From the NCBI RefSeq assembly GCF_003573695.1, contig NC_039360.1, positions 60,792,815-60,856,814 of the forward strand: 64,000 bases of DNA. Direction: 5' to 3'. Shown here piece after piece: positions 19,949 to 31,943 of the stretch. This stretch comes from Papaver somniferum. Taxonomy: Eukaryota > Streptophyta > Magnoliopsida > Ranunculales > Papaveraceae. The notes below the pieces were generated by a model. That model had not been told where the DNA came from. It ran no database searches and saw only the letters and a list, made by a program, of their open reading frames with translations. Made by a program: the position numbers and the translations under genes. Position 1 is the stretch's first letter, and every line of letters starts with the position of its first letter.

Positions 19949-20610
19949 TCTTTATCTCTCTCTAGAAATACAATTAAATCAAATTGTTAGGGTTTTGGAG
20001 AGGGAGATATGATCGATGGTGATGACGCCGATGGCTTTAGGGGTCAAAACTATGTATTTTGCTTCTCTGTGTTGTCTTCTAACTACTCTTCTTTTTTTCT
20101 TTCTTTTTTATTTGTAAAGCGTTAAGTGAGTCGGATGGGATGAAACTCTTCGATTCAACTTGGAACTGTTTAGTGCCAAAATCACTAGTGCCAAAATCAC
20201 TAGCAATTGCTAGGAAGGTTCCTCCGTAGACTGTGTTTGGGTCTCGTCTTAGTGGTTAGAAACGTTTCCTACACCTAACAAAAGCCAAAAGCATGTTACC
20301 TCAAGGCTGCTGCACTGGGATTACCAAATTCCGTAAATTATCTAGTAAATCTAGCGGTGAGGATCTTCGAATCTGCGGCGAGAATTATTTTATGTTATAT
20401 GGAATAGGTAATTTCTCGTGGAATTTAGTAATCTTCATACTATAACAATCTTGCTGCTCATGCCACTTTTAATTAAATAATTACCGATTTGGTGGTAATA
20501 CATAAACATTCTCTAGATGAAGTAAACAAAATCAGACTCTAGCTTCAACATAACGAGTTAAGTCAAGAGCTTCTAAAAGACGATGGTAAAATGATAGTCG
20601 AGGAAAGATA
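19949..20610. other. 5' UTR/promoter region of the TMEM50-like gene and intergenic DNA
   Basis: Immediately upstream of the start (19950-20110) is a CT/GA-rich leader. No convincing TATA box was found. A small direct duplication (GTGCCAAAATCACTA twice) lies at about 20173-20202. Nothing else is recognisable. Confidence 0.4.
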
Positions 20611-20850
20611 TACTCCCTTCGTTCCTAATTAGATGACCTATACAATAAATAAGTGGAGTGATAGATTAGTATTATTATAAGAAATATGTAAAATTTGATA
20701 GCCATATTTATATTCATTAGATAGGTGTTTTAAAATGCTTTCCAATGATACAAAGTTTACGAAAATCCGTTATATAATTTGAGAGATAAATCATTTCTAA
20801 ATTTACTAGTAAATTTTAACTAGATCATCTAATTAGGGACGGAAACGAAA
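20611..20850. mobile_element. Stowaway-type MITE, ~240 bp
   Basis: The left end TACTCCCTTCGTTCCTAATT and the right end AATTAGGGACGGAAACGA are imperfect inverted repeats of about 24 bases (shared core TAATTAGATGA). The CTCCCTTCGTTCC terminus and the TA at the edge are typical of Stowaway (Tc1/mariner) MITEs in plants. The interior is AT-rich and non-coding. The right end is less sharply defined. Confidence 0.82.
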
Positions 20851-20997
20851 TTATAGACCGGCCGACCGTACTTGGAAATTCGGAAATTAAACAGTATGAA
20901 ACGGAGGGTGGTGTACTTGCCATTTATATACATTCTACATCCACAAAATGGACAACTTGAGATGACTTCAATCATAAGGGCGCACATACTCACTACG

Positions 20998-21335
20998 AGA
21001 ATGTTTGGTAGCCAGAAGTAGAATTCATTCTTATAAGTCAGAAGCAAAAAAAAAAACTGCTTTACAAAAATGATATTTCTTCGCTTTATAATGTATTCAA
21101 AAATTTATTTTTTACACTAATTATAATTTTTCGACTTAATTATGTGCGGATACCAGAACCAGAAGAATCAGAAGTCAATCCCAAAAACTAGAAGCAAAAA
21201 AAAAAATGTTTGTAAAAAAAATTACTTTATTGCTTCGAAATATCATTCTCGAATTTTGTTCCCGATTTAACTTATGACTATTATGCTTTTAGAAGTCGAA
21301 AGCAACTTCTAAAAGAGAATCCAAGCACCCTCTTA
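20998..21335. mobile_element. MITE-like element with GAGNNTGYTTGG ends
   Basis: The left end GAGAATGTTTGG and the right end CCAAGCACCCTC form an inverted repeat (9 of 12). Repeated AGAAGC/GAAGTC words occur near both ends. The element at 55455 has the same style. Termini of this sort occur in PIF/Harbinger- and hAT-type MITEs, and I cannot decide the superfamily because no clean target duplication is visible. Confidence 0.55.
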
Positions 21336-21419
21336 GGATGGGTCTAGTGTATGTTCTGAGCCTCTTCCCAACTCCCAAGACGATGGCCAAAAGTTATTCT
21401 TCTTGTTCACGTTCGCTAT

Positions 21420-21545
21420 AACTTGGGAATTACTGCGGGAAGAGGTGGTGGACAGACAACCATTGTCTATTTTTTCAAAAGCAAAAAACGGCTAATGGTT
21501 GTCTGTTCCTAGCAAACGGCTAACCATTGTCCGTTTTCAGGAAAT
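21420..21545. repeat. Cluster of CGGACAACCATTGTCCG-like motifs (left cluster)
   Basis: Three copies in both orientations lie near 21455, 21487 and 21517: CAGACAACCATTGTCTA, ACGGCTAATGGTTGTCTG and ACGGCTAACCATTGTCCG. The consensus is a 7-bp inverted repeat around a 3-base centre. The partner cluster is at 27083-27232. Confidence 0.8.
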
Positions 21546-22171
21546 GAAAAATGGAAAACCAATATATGTTATTGACTTTTTTATTAGTTACACTCGACTT
21601 ACATTAGTTTTCGATTTTGGTCTTCATTAGCACTCGTAATGCCACTCCACTTATACTAGTTATGGTGGTATAAAAATGATTCTTCAGATATAAAGAGTTT
21701 ATTGTAATGTACAAGAAAACAAGCTAGCGACACATGATAATCATGAAAATTTGTTAAGAGAGTCATCAATGGTGTTTTACGCAAACGAGATATTGATAAT
21801 TCGTATTGTGATCGAAATATAAAAGTTTAAACGGGGAGTATCAATTGCATTGTCAATTTCATTGAATTCAAATAGGGTTTAAATAATTTTCTTAATCTTA
21901 AATACGTCACAAGACAGTACACCGACTGAAATTTATTATACTTAAGTAAATTTCTTATTTTGAATTTTCAGCCTAACTCACTTTCGTAGGAATCACAGTT
22001 GCACTTTGTATGTACAACAAGCCTTTTCAACCACCAACCGACCCTAATGGAAGAGTTGTGCTTCGTGGGGATTTACAGAGAAATATATCCATAAAATCTG
22101 CCATCCTGGTGCGATTTTCTTAATCTTCGTTTTCATCTTGCGGAAGATCACGGTCTAATTCTCACATATTG
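21546..22171. other. Intergenic AT-rich DNA
   Basis: No open frame, RNA gene or repeat was recognised. The LTR that follows starts at 22172. Confidence 0.4.
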
Positions 22172-24687
22172 TGAAAATGCGGGGGTCTAACAACCACTTT
22201 CAAAAATTCGTTTGGCAATCTGAGAGGACTTATTCCAATACACTTTCTATAGAATCAACTAGACAGACAGACTCAACCTAGAATAAAGTATATCAAAGAG
22301 TTTAATATCTCTAACTCTTAGTTTAATCCGCAATCAGCAAATAGAAATCTGCGAGCCCGATTGAATAAGAGGAGTAACTTGAACGGTACCAAAGTCCAAT
22401 GTTCAAGTGTCAATCAATGTAAATCAACAATCCAAGGTTGGATATTCTAATTGATTGATCTTAACGCACAACCTGTGATATTTCAATTATATAACAAAAT
22501 ATAATGCGGAAAAAGAAATAACATAGACACCAGAATTTTGTTAACGAGGAAACCGCAAATGCAGAAAAACCCCGGGACCTAGTCCAGATTGAACACCACA
22601 CTGTATTAAGCCGCTACAGACACTAGCCTACTACCAATTAACTTCGAACTGGACTATAGTTGAACCCTAATCAATCTCACACTGATTCAACGTACAGTTG
22701 CGCTCCTTATGTCTCTGATCCCAGCAGGATACTACGCACTTGATTCCCTTAGATGATCTCACCCACAACTAAGAGTTGTTACGACCCAAAGTCGTAGACT
22801 TGATAGACAAATATGTCTCACACATAAAAGTCTATAGGATTGAATAAATTTGTCTCCCACACAAATACCCAAGAGTTTTGTTCCGTCTTTTGATAAATCA
22901 AGGTGAACAAGAACCAATTGATAACCCGGACTTATATTCCCGAAAAACAGCTTAGAATTGTCAATCACCTCACAATAAAATTAATCGACTAGCAAAACAA
23001 GTTATTGTGGAATCACAAACGATGAGACGAAGTATTTTTGTGATTACTTTTCTATCTTGCCTATCGGAGATATAAAATCTCGAGCCAATTATTTCAATTT
23101 CACTCAACACGATAAAAATAAGAAGATCAGATCACGCAACTACAAAGATAATAGATGGGTTTGGCTTCACAATCCCAATGAAGTCTTCAAGTCGTTAACC
23201 TACAGGTTCTCGAGAAGAAACCTAAGGTTAAAGGAGAATCGACTCTAGTTATGCAACTAGTAACACACAGGAGGTGTGGGGATTAGGTTTCCCAGTTGCT
23301 AGAGTTCTCCTTTAAATAGTTTTCAAATCAGGGTTTGCAATCCAAGTTACCTTGGTAACAAAGCATTCAATATTCACCGTTAGATGAAAACCTGATTCAA
23401 CCAAGCTAATATCTTTCAACCGTTAGATCGAACTTAGCTTATTACACACAAATGAAATGTACCCTCATTTAGGTTTATGTAACCGTACCTAAACGTGTAC
23501 ACCAGGTTGGTTCACAAATAGTTAATCGAGGTTAGTCATATGGTTACTCTCATATCAACCTTATTCATCTTAACCATAACTAGTTCAAATGACTCAAATG
23601 AAACTAGTTAAAGAGTTGTTCAATTGCATAGAAAACACAATCGAAACCAAATCGGTTTGATTCACTTGAATCAATCATGAACATTATAGCCACGGCTTGC
23701 AAAGATTGCATTCCTTATGATTTAAATGTTTAAGTTCATGAACTGAACGATTTGAAAAAGTAACCAGCTTAAGTATGCGTACGGGTATGCGTACTTAAGC
23801 AACCGGATTTTGAGTTTGTTAAGTTTCCAAACTCAGCAGAAATTTTCGGTTCGAAAACTTCTGCCAGTATGCGTACGGGTATGCATACTTAAGGTGACTA
23901 GTTTAGGAGTTTGTAATTCCCAAACTCAGCGGATATTTTCGGTTCGAAAACTTCCGCCAGTATGCGTACGGGTACGCATACTTATCTTGTCTCCTTCACC
24001 AATTTCGTATACACGCATATGCATACTCTTGGTTCCCGGTTTATGGACTTATACACTAATGTGCGAACACACTATATATGCTTATATCCAAAGATGGTTA
24101 CATCATAAACTCTTTATTTCAATCATTGAAATATTCTCTAATGACAATAGCCGTTTTCACACACTATTAGCATCAAAGCAATTTTTAAGATATTGAAATA
24201 ATCATTATCGAAATATTCCAAGCCAACATCAAATGATTGTATCACACAAACCATGTAAGATGTTACTCGGAAATTTTCTCATGATATAAAATGAACTTGG
24301 TCGAAGTGAAAGCTTACCAACACATATTTCGATAAATATGTAAGCGAGATATACTCAGATCGAAATCTCAAATGTGTATAGAGAAAACTATATCGTAACA
24401 CGACTTATGTCTCAATATAGGAGATAGTAGAAACAGACTTTCCAAGTGATAGACGAGTTCAAGTCTCCACATACATTTTGTCGAAAAAGTTCCACAAGCT
24501 CCCCTTAGTAGTTATTCGTCTTCAAGAGATGAACGCCGAGAGATCTAAGCTCAACTACACTTCTATATCCTAGTTCGAGACATCTATATATATGATAGAA
24601 ATCAAGACTTATAGTTTTGATCACTAACGTTGACAAACATGCTTGAGATAACAACGCATGCGAGTTCGACCGAGCAATGCTCTAACA
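22172..24687 (-). mobile_element. Solo LTR of a Copia-type family, 2.5 kb, minus
   Basis: On the minus strand it starts TGTTAGAGCATTGCTCGG (24687) and ends CCCCCGCATTTTCA (22172). The start and end match the solo LTR at 60097-62907 (TGTTAGAGCG..., ...CTCGCCTTTTCA), as does the internal word AACGAGGAAACCGCAAA (22547-22563). The flanks are TATTG and GATTG, a 5-bp duplication with one mismatch. No internal or coding part is attached, so it is a solo LTR left by recombination. Confidence 0.85.
23760..24030. repeat. Tandem repeat (~94 bp x3) of palindrome-bearing units inside the solo LTR
   Basis: The words AGTATGCGTACGGGTATGCG, CAGTATGCGTACGGGTATGC and CAGTATGCGTACGGGTACGC occur near 23772, 23866 and 23957. 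They are separated by a shared TTTTCGGTTCGAAAACTTC block and a CCAAACTCAGC block. The third copy is a perfect inverted repeat (AGTATGCGTAC-GG-GTACGCATACT in two halves). Confidence 0.88.
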
Positions 24688-25978
24688 GATTGTATTCGGA
24701 AGGTTGTCCTTCATAAGTAAGTAGCATTCATAAAAAATTAAATTCATGTCTTGATGTTTCAGAGAACTATTTTTCCGCTAGTATTTCATACATGAAGCAA
24801 ACAAAAACTAATTTAGTTGTTCATATAAACAGTGTTTTAAAGACATTAGTTAACTTAAAGTCACTTACAATATATGCAAGCGCAAAACCAGATAGCATGT
24901 ATCGGTAAAGTGAAACTTGGATGTGAACGTGTCATTTCATTTCGCTTTCTGTAGTTGCAACCTTATTACGTATAACATTCTTACTTATTTGGTAAAGATT
25001 CTCATAGCTAACTAATAAATCGTGAATAACCAAATCTCACAACTCTACAAGCGAAGCTAGGTTTCATCTAACAATTTCCACACAAAAAAACGGTCAAGCT
25101 GTTTTGATGGTTGTTTCTTCCTCATAAGTGAATCTAGCAATCATAACTGTAAAAGATGTAGAAAATAAAGAATATATCAATAATTGGCTTGTGTTATTTA
25201 GGTAAAAAAGACTCGATTTATATGAAATTTTCTAAGGATGTATTTCATTGAATTTGTATATCAATCTACTGATGTATCTCCTCCCTTCCACTCACTCCTT
25301 ACTGATATGTGTTGTCCAAATTGTATAACATTGTTTTTGACGTGCCATGTCATTATTTTGTATCATTGTTATTCATGCATCATTTCGTCTCGTTAAATCA
25401 GTATCATTGATATATCTTGTTGAATTTTCATATCACTCTTTTTGATGTGTGTCGTCTCTTCCACTCACTCTTTAACGCCTCTAGTACGAACGACATACCA
25501 TTGTTTCCGACTTGTCATGTCATTGCTTTATATCACTGAAATTTATGCATTTTGTCATTTAAAAAGACTCAATTGTTGCTGCACCTTTTATTTTTTTGTT
25601 TAATCTCATCCAATACCTACTAGTGAGCATAATCTCATTCAATAACTTGTAAGATCAAGGCATACCTTTGTAAGAAATTAATCACGCGGTTTAGTACTGA
25701 AAAAGATATGAGTGTCGTTGAAGGCTGGATTTTGTTTATAAATTATGGTCTGCAGGTGAAAATCAATGAAACATGCTTTGGGACCGTGTTTTTCAAGCCT
25801 TAAAAAAACTTATCAGGAATGAAAATTGTAGAACTAAGATCCCAGTTTAAAAAATATTCAGTTTGATCAACATTGAAATCGAAACTTTTGTTAAAATTCT
25901 AGTTGAAGTAAACATAGCTCATCATGCATTGTCCTACGAAGCTCGCGTAATAATAATCTAATTTCCTTAATAAACAGA
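24688..25978. other. Intergenic DNA with a diverged tandem duplication (25250-25563), probably Helitron-derived
   Basis: Two copies (about 25250-25421 and 25422-25563) share TTGAATTTNNATATCANTCT, CTTCCACTCACTC, ACATTGTTT and TGTCATGTCATT words. Nothing codes. The position just downstream (minus sense) of the helicase remnant suggests it may be part of the same Helitron, but I could not find a convincing CTRR end. Confidence 0.5.
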
Positions 25979-26530
25979 TTAACACCTTAGTGTTCTTGCT
26001 AGATACACCCCGAGAAAGTGCAACATACAATTTCCATGACTTGAGATATACTCGGGCAGATAAATGCCGGTGTTTTCAATTATTTGTCCTTGTGCTTTGT
26101 TGATGGTGAATGCAATATGTACTGTAAACTGCTTGTGAATCATCTTATATGACATCTCAATATTCCCTGCCGGGATCAATGGCATCATATGGATGAACAC
26201 TCTTTTACCCACCGAACTCCTACTGAGGATCACTACATCGATGCAGTTTGGAAATAAGTTTTTAATTATAATCCGAGTACCATTGCAAAAACCGTTATTG
26301 GAGTCATCATTCCTTAGTAACATGATGGGTGCTTCTAACTTCAGTTTCAACACATGAGGAGGTAAACCACCCAAGACTGCTCCGTTCAAGTGTTTATGAA
26401 GATAGAGGTTGTGGAAATCATCTTCCACAGAATCAAATGAATAATATGTATGCACTTCTCTAGGAAACACGCTTGTTACATCACCTGATAAAGAATTATA
26501 AAATTCTCATTTGTCTCGTCATCATCAGAA
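25979..26530 (-). pseudogene. Helitron RepHel / PIF1-type helicase C-terminal remnant
   Basis: The minus frame reads FPREVHTYYSFDSVEDD, GLPPHVLKLKLEAPIMLLRN, GFCNGTRIIIKNLF, KRVFIHMMPLIPAGN and TINKAQGQIIENTGIYLPE, which are successive conserved blocks of plant Helitron-encoded PIF1-like helicases. The open frame extends upstream to at least 26530 (IEYGVPSGDDSDDDE). The end (GVYLARTLRC) departs from the expected ALSR motif, so it is degenerate. The Rep domain and most of the helicase are absent. A truncated endogenous PIF1 gene is the less likely alternative. Confidence 0.85.
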
Positions 26531-27060
26531 TCATCCCCAGATGGAACACCGTACTCAATTTCCAAATATCTTCTCAAAAACAATAACAAAATTGCAATGA
26601 AACAATAACTCAACAAACAACTATTAACAACATTACAAAAAACCTAATTCATCAACTAGTAAGGAATCAGACATTCAATATCATCAATAATTGTAAATTA
26701 GCAAGAAACATATGAGACATTATCACTACCACGGTCACTAGGATTATAGCTATCATTATCACTATGAACATGTAATAAAATTTTTCCATGTTAATTAACA
26801 AATCACCACAAGTAAGAATTTTCTCCTCATCAAACCACCACAAATCATTAAGTAACTACCGCACATCCTTTGAATTCATGTTATTAATTAAAAATCGTTA
26901 AGTAACTCTTCAAAAACTTTTGGAACTAACAATTCAAACTCTCAATATTAAACCTAACAAAGGAATTCAAAGAAGTAGCAGTGCATAGCTTATATTTTAC
27001 GGAATCGTTTTTATTGCACTCCACTAATATAATACTTCAAGCAAGAATACTCGAAAAGGA
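26531..27060. other. Intergenic AT-rich DNA
   Basis: No recognised gene or repeat. It lies between the helicase remnant and the right motif cluster. Confidence 0.4.
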
Positions 27061-27082
27061 GAAATCGTTTCTCCTACTAACT

Positions 27083-27232
27083 TATTCCAAAAACGGATAA
27101 TCATTACCCGAAACTGGTGGCATTAACATGTCAAGATAGAGAAAACGGACAACCATTGTCTGCTGTTTATTAGAAAACGGACAACCATTGCCCATTTTGT
27201 TCATCAAAAGCCGACGCTCATTATCCGTTCAC
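27083..27232. repeat. Cluster of CGGACAACCATTGTCCG-like motifs (right cluster)
   Basis: Four copies lie near 27083, 27145, 27174 and 27212 (ACGGATAATCATTACCCG, ACGGACAACCATTGTCTG, ACGGACAACCATTGCCCA, CCGACGCTCATTATCCG). About 20 bases downstream, TGCCTAGACCTTTCCTAAG is a partial inverted match to CTTAGGATGGGTCTAGTG at 21333. Confidence 0.8.
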
Positions 27233-27692
27233 AAAGAAAATCGAGTGCCTAGACCTTTCCTAAGCTGACGTGGAAAGTGATTTGGAAGCGCCTGGGAAAC
27301 ACCATACGACCCGGTCTTAAAAGCAAAATCACTTCCACCAACCCAAACCATTTTGCATGAAGGGTAAAATTCACCAAACAGCAACCGAGATTCGAGACAC
27401 ACTGAGTAAATCGCTGGGAGTAAAATTCAGCAAAACACTGAGGTGTTAAAAGTTAAAACAAACAAACAAGAAGAATACAATCAATACAGATAGATGATGA
27501 TAATGAACAACAAAATATACTAATCTTTCTGTCTTCTCCCTCCGTCATTCTGTATAAACTTTCGATCTACTTTCTCAAATCGACACTGTTTCTTATCCAT
27601 AATCTCTTGATTTTCAGTTTCACATACTCAATTTCCTTCTCACTAGTCAACTCTCCATCCCTTCCACTGTATTCAATCAAATTGGTGAATAA

Positions 27693-30600
27693 ATGGAGAA
27701 CGCGGATGTCTTCGGTTCTTCGACGGCTCCCCTTACTTGGCATGATTTTCTTGAGCGGATGAGGCATCCATCCGCCTCTGATTTTGTCAAATCCATTAAA
27801 AGGTCTTTCCTTTATTCCTCTTTTTTATTCATCATTGTTCAAGCTCTTGTTTTTATTGTATTATCGTAATCTATTATTAAAAGCTCAAATTAGGGCAAAC
27901 CCTATTCTACTTTGATCTGGATACAAATTCGCTCAAATTGGAATGCTTTTCTGAAGGGATGGGTGGGTGGGGAGTGCATTGTACAAACTGGTTAGAGATG
28001 ATAAACTAGGGTATTAAGGAGGTGTTGTGAGCACTGGTGCTAAATTTGATCCATGTTGTATCCAAAGCATGAATGTGGATTAGCTCAGATGTTTTTACTG
28101 AGCTTTTTCGGAGACGACACTGTTTGAACATTTTGGTGAAAATTGCTGCTTTTAAACATGAAGTGTAGGATGTACAAATATTTTAGCATCACTCATTAGC
28201 TTATACTGTCTTTTACAGGAAATCATGATTCACTAATTACATATTTTCAAGGTTGTATATGTGTGTTTTCTATGTTGCAGCTTCATTGTTTCCTTCTCAA
28301 ACAATGCTTCGGATCCGGAGAGAGATAGTGCTGCTGTGCAGGAGTTTCTTGCAAACATGGAAGGTGCATTTAGGGCTCATTCTCTTTGGGCTGGTTGCAC
28401 GGAGGAAGAGCTAGAAAGTGCTGGCGAGGTAAGTTTTCTTACATGTTTTTGCATGACTTGCATATACAAGGTCTTTGTTTCCTTCCACGGCCTAGAGATA
28501 AATGTATCAGTAGAACAAAATGATAACACGCATGGAGTTGGCATCCATCTCAACAATCAATCTCCTCTACATGATATTTTATAAGCTATGTTGAGGTATT
28601 TATATTTCACCTGGGAGACTGGATCTCTAGCACTGTATGGGTTCCTTGATTGTCAACATGTACTTTGGCTGGCTGTAGATAGCTGTGTTGTTCAGATTCT
28701 TGTTTTTGTATTTGTCTTCTATTTCAGGAATTTTCTTCCTTTCTACTGTAGGGATTGGAGAAGTATGTCATGACTAAATTATTTCCTCGTGTATTCGCAT
28801 CACTTGAGGAAGATGTAAAGTTTGATGAGCAACTATTTGAGAAGATGGCTTTACTACAACAGTTCATTCGGCCGGAGAGTTTGGATATAAAGCCAACGTT
28901 CCAAAATGAAACATCATGGCTGGTGAGTATGGATGTTATCTGTTCTGCATAAAGAACTACAGTGTCTTGGGCATAGAAGTAGTTCCTTATAAATTATGAA
29001 ATGTCAGTGGAACACAGCTACTGGTATTTCATTTTCTCTATATTTTTGTCCTCACTCCATATCTAGTGAATTTTGGATACTGTTGTTATAACTACAGAAT
29101 GATATGTTTTTATTTAGAAAAAGCTCTTTTCCTGTCTGTATGTTCTCTCAAAAGCTTAAAATCCTCCTAACCCGGAAAGTATTTTATGAGGTTTTTCTAT
29201 GTCGTTGTCAATTTCTGATTGTGCTAATCTTTTGTTTCCTCAGCTTGCTCAAAAAGAGCTACAGAAGATCAATATGTACAAGGCACCAAGAGATAAATTG
29301 GTTTGTATCCTCAATTGTTGCAAGGTCATCAACAACTTACTTCACAATGCTTCAATTGCTTCAAATGAGAATCCTCCTGGAGCTGATGAGTTCCTCCCTG
29401 TCTTAATTTTTGTCACTATAAAGGTAATCACGGCCATCCTTTACTCCACATATACTTTTCTTGTACAATATTGCGTATCGTTGTTCCTTTTGAAAAGCTC
29501 CATCTCATTTGAAATTACTAAGAGTTTGGGTTTCTAACACTGGGGGATTAAAGTCAATCTATCCCAGCCTCCTTAGAGTTATACCCAGGTAACGAGTAAA
29601 TCAAAGCATTTTTGTTCAGAGAATGTTCGAAAAAAATATGACGAATGAGATACCTTCTCATTTTGTGTATCTACCACTCACATCTCATGTTATGTCGTGA
29701 ACTGCGCTCCTACAAATTTGGTAGGGGTTTTTAAATTCCGAAGCTAACGGATCCTTTAGACATTTATCTAGGAAAAAGGCAACATCACACATGAGAGTTC
29801 ACCTATAGAAGCTATTCACTCTCCCATACAAAAATAAGATAAAAATCTCTATTACTGCTCAATTTTAAAGCTAAGCTACTGAAACTTATCTCTTAAATGA
29901 GTATAGGATTAATGAAAATACATTACTGGTTGATATAGTTTTAAGATCTTCTAATATAAAGCCACACTTAGTTCAATGCTGCGTGTATATGCTCAGTCTG
30001 CTTATTTTGTTCTGTTTTGTATACATGCGTTGTCTCAATTTTGTCATATTACCTTTGTGAAACTTCTTACTTCGTATGCAGGCTAATCCTTCACAATTGC
30101 ATTCAAACTTGCTGTATATACAAAGATACAGGTCTCAATCGCGATTAGTCTCAGAAGCAGCTTACTTTTTCACAAACATGCTTTCTGCAGAGTCTTTCAT
30201 ATCAAACATTGATGCCAATGCCATCTCAATGGATGAAGCCGAGTTCGAAAATAATATGGAATCTGCTCGTGCAGTTCTATCAGGCCTTGCGGATGATTCT
30301 GAAGTTTCAAGTCATAGTGACCGAGATTTCAGTCGTTCATCGAGAACAGAATCGTTGGATTCCAAACAAAGTTCCTCAAATAAGGAAAGGAATAATTTGC
30401 TGTCTGCAATGCTCTATCGTCCTACACCCCAGACATCTCCAGTAAAACTCGAGGCTCAAGATTCTAAAGACAAAATTGTGAAAAAGCCCTCCATTTCAAA
30501 TTTGGAGCAGACAGGTGCATCTGAGCTTTTGAAGGAGGATCAAATGAGCACTGCCTTCCAAGATTATCCTTACCTTTATGCACAAGTTGGGGATTTGACG

Positions 30601-30921
30601 ATTAATGACGTGGATGGCCTGCTCAACAGTTACAAACAACTCGTACTGAAATATGTTTGTCTTTCTAAAGGAATGTCTGTTACTTCTCCGCTCCCTCCTT
30701 TGCCTACATCACAAATTCAAACACAAACCTCCACTGAAACTGACTACCAATCTGAAGACAGTAGACCAGTTGAGAAAGATGAAGAAAAGCATGAAGACAT
30801 GGCTAAAAAAGATGAAGTTATAGATGAAGGTCCAGTTTTACAAGCTGAAAGTTCCGAATCCAGTATTACAGAAGATGAATCATCAGCTGGGCAACAAGAT
30901 GCTGAAAAGGAAAATACATAG
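27693..30921 (+). CDS. VPS9A: VPS9A-type guanine-nucleotide exchange factor for Rab5 GTPases, 482 aa, 5 exons
   Basis: Exons: 27693-27802, 28281-28428, 28752-28922, 29244-29423 and 30082-30921. All have GT-AG borders and all phases are consistent, giving 482 residues. The protein starts MENADVFGSSTAPLTWHDFL and continues with the helical bundle (DSAAVQEFLANMEGAFRAH, LEKYVMTKLFPRVFAS). The VPS9 catalytic domain follows, with NPPGADEFLPVLIFVTIKA (aspartate finger at about residue 191) and VSEAAYFFTNMLSAESFI (the conserved Tyr). The C-terminal ~230 residues are Ser/Glu-rich and disordered, with a conserved DLTINDVDGLLNSYKQLVLK segment. In plants VPS9A activates both conventional Rab5 and the plant-specific ARA6 on endosomes and is needed for vacuolar transport. 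Arabidopsis VPS9a is of similar length (about 520). The ATG is the first in the exon and the gene looks intact. Confidence 0.95.
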
Positions 30922-31740
30922 TCGTTTACTGTGAGGTCGAAAAGAAGGATTAGTTTTCTGAATTAGACTACTATTGAAAGAGTTTCAGTCCAAAAGACTG
31001 ACTAAAACCATGAACTAATGGTAAACCTCTTAACCTAGTAAAATTTTGTTAGCCATATAAGTTTATGTGGGAGGGTAACCCAGTAATATTTGGCTAGCCA
31101 TGTAAGTTTGTGTGGGAGCTCAGCCACGACAACTAGGTTGCATTTATTTATGAAAATATCTCATCCGCAACGGGTCTTCCTTGTATCCCATCTTGACCGA
31201 TAGTAGAATTTGTTGCAATTTATGGCATTCTGTTTCTTGTATTCGTCGCAATATACGTTTCAATGGATCATCAATCTTAATAGTGCAAGACTTTGTTTGG
31301 GAAACAGGATCGTCAAGAGAATGGTTTTAGTATTGAACTAGTACATACCAATCAGGATTTTCAATCCAGTTGAGTTTATTTTCAACCAACAGCTAAAGCC
31401 TAAATTGTTGTCAATTAAAGCTATTCAATCTCAACTCTCAGTGTAGAAAACTTTTGTTTTTGTGGATGTCAACATTTGGAAAGCCAAAGTTGAGCTCAGC
31501 ATTTATATGTGAGGTAACTGCTATGGTCAATGTTCAAACTTCAAATTATTGTTATCATTTAGTAGTAGTAGTTATTATCTTTTGATTTGTAATTCAGTAT
31601 AGTCATTTGTCACTCAATTTTCATGTACTCTGTCTACTTTTCTCTTTTTAATTTGGTCAATAACAAAGTACAAATGTTGATTATCACTTCATGATTCCTA
31701 TCTATTAGCATGTTATAATCACCTTATTCACCCGTGATAC
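30922..31740 (+). other. 3' UTR and downstream region of VPS9A
   Basis: AT-rich sequence. A ~46-bp duplication (GCCATATAAGTTTATGTGGG and GCCATGTAAGTTTGTGTGGG) lies at about 31052-31122. The LINE starts at 31753. Confidence 0.5.
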
Positions 31741-31943
31741 TGAAAAATTAGTTGTTTTTTTTAATCAGCTGGGGTTAAAGGGATCCCCTAAAACAGAAAA
31801 CAAATCAAAAAACAAGAACAAAACTAGAAACTACCAACGCGCGTACAGTTTCCCCTCCCTATCCTCTCTAATTATCTCACACAGCTCTGGAGAGAACTCC
31901 TTTATCCTGACATCAATCCATTTTACAGAGGGGTGATCACTAG

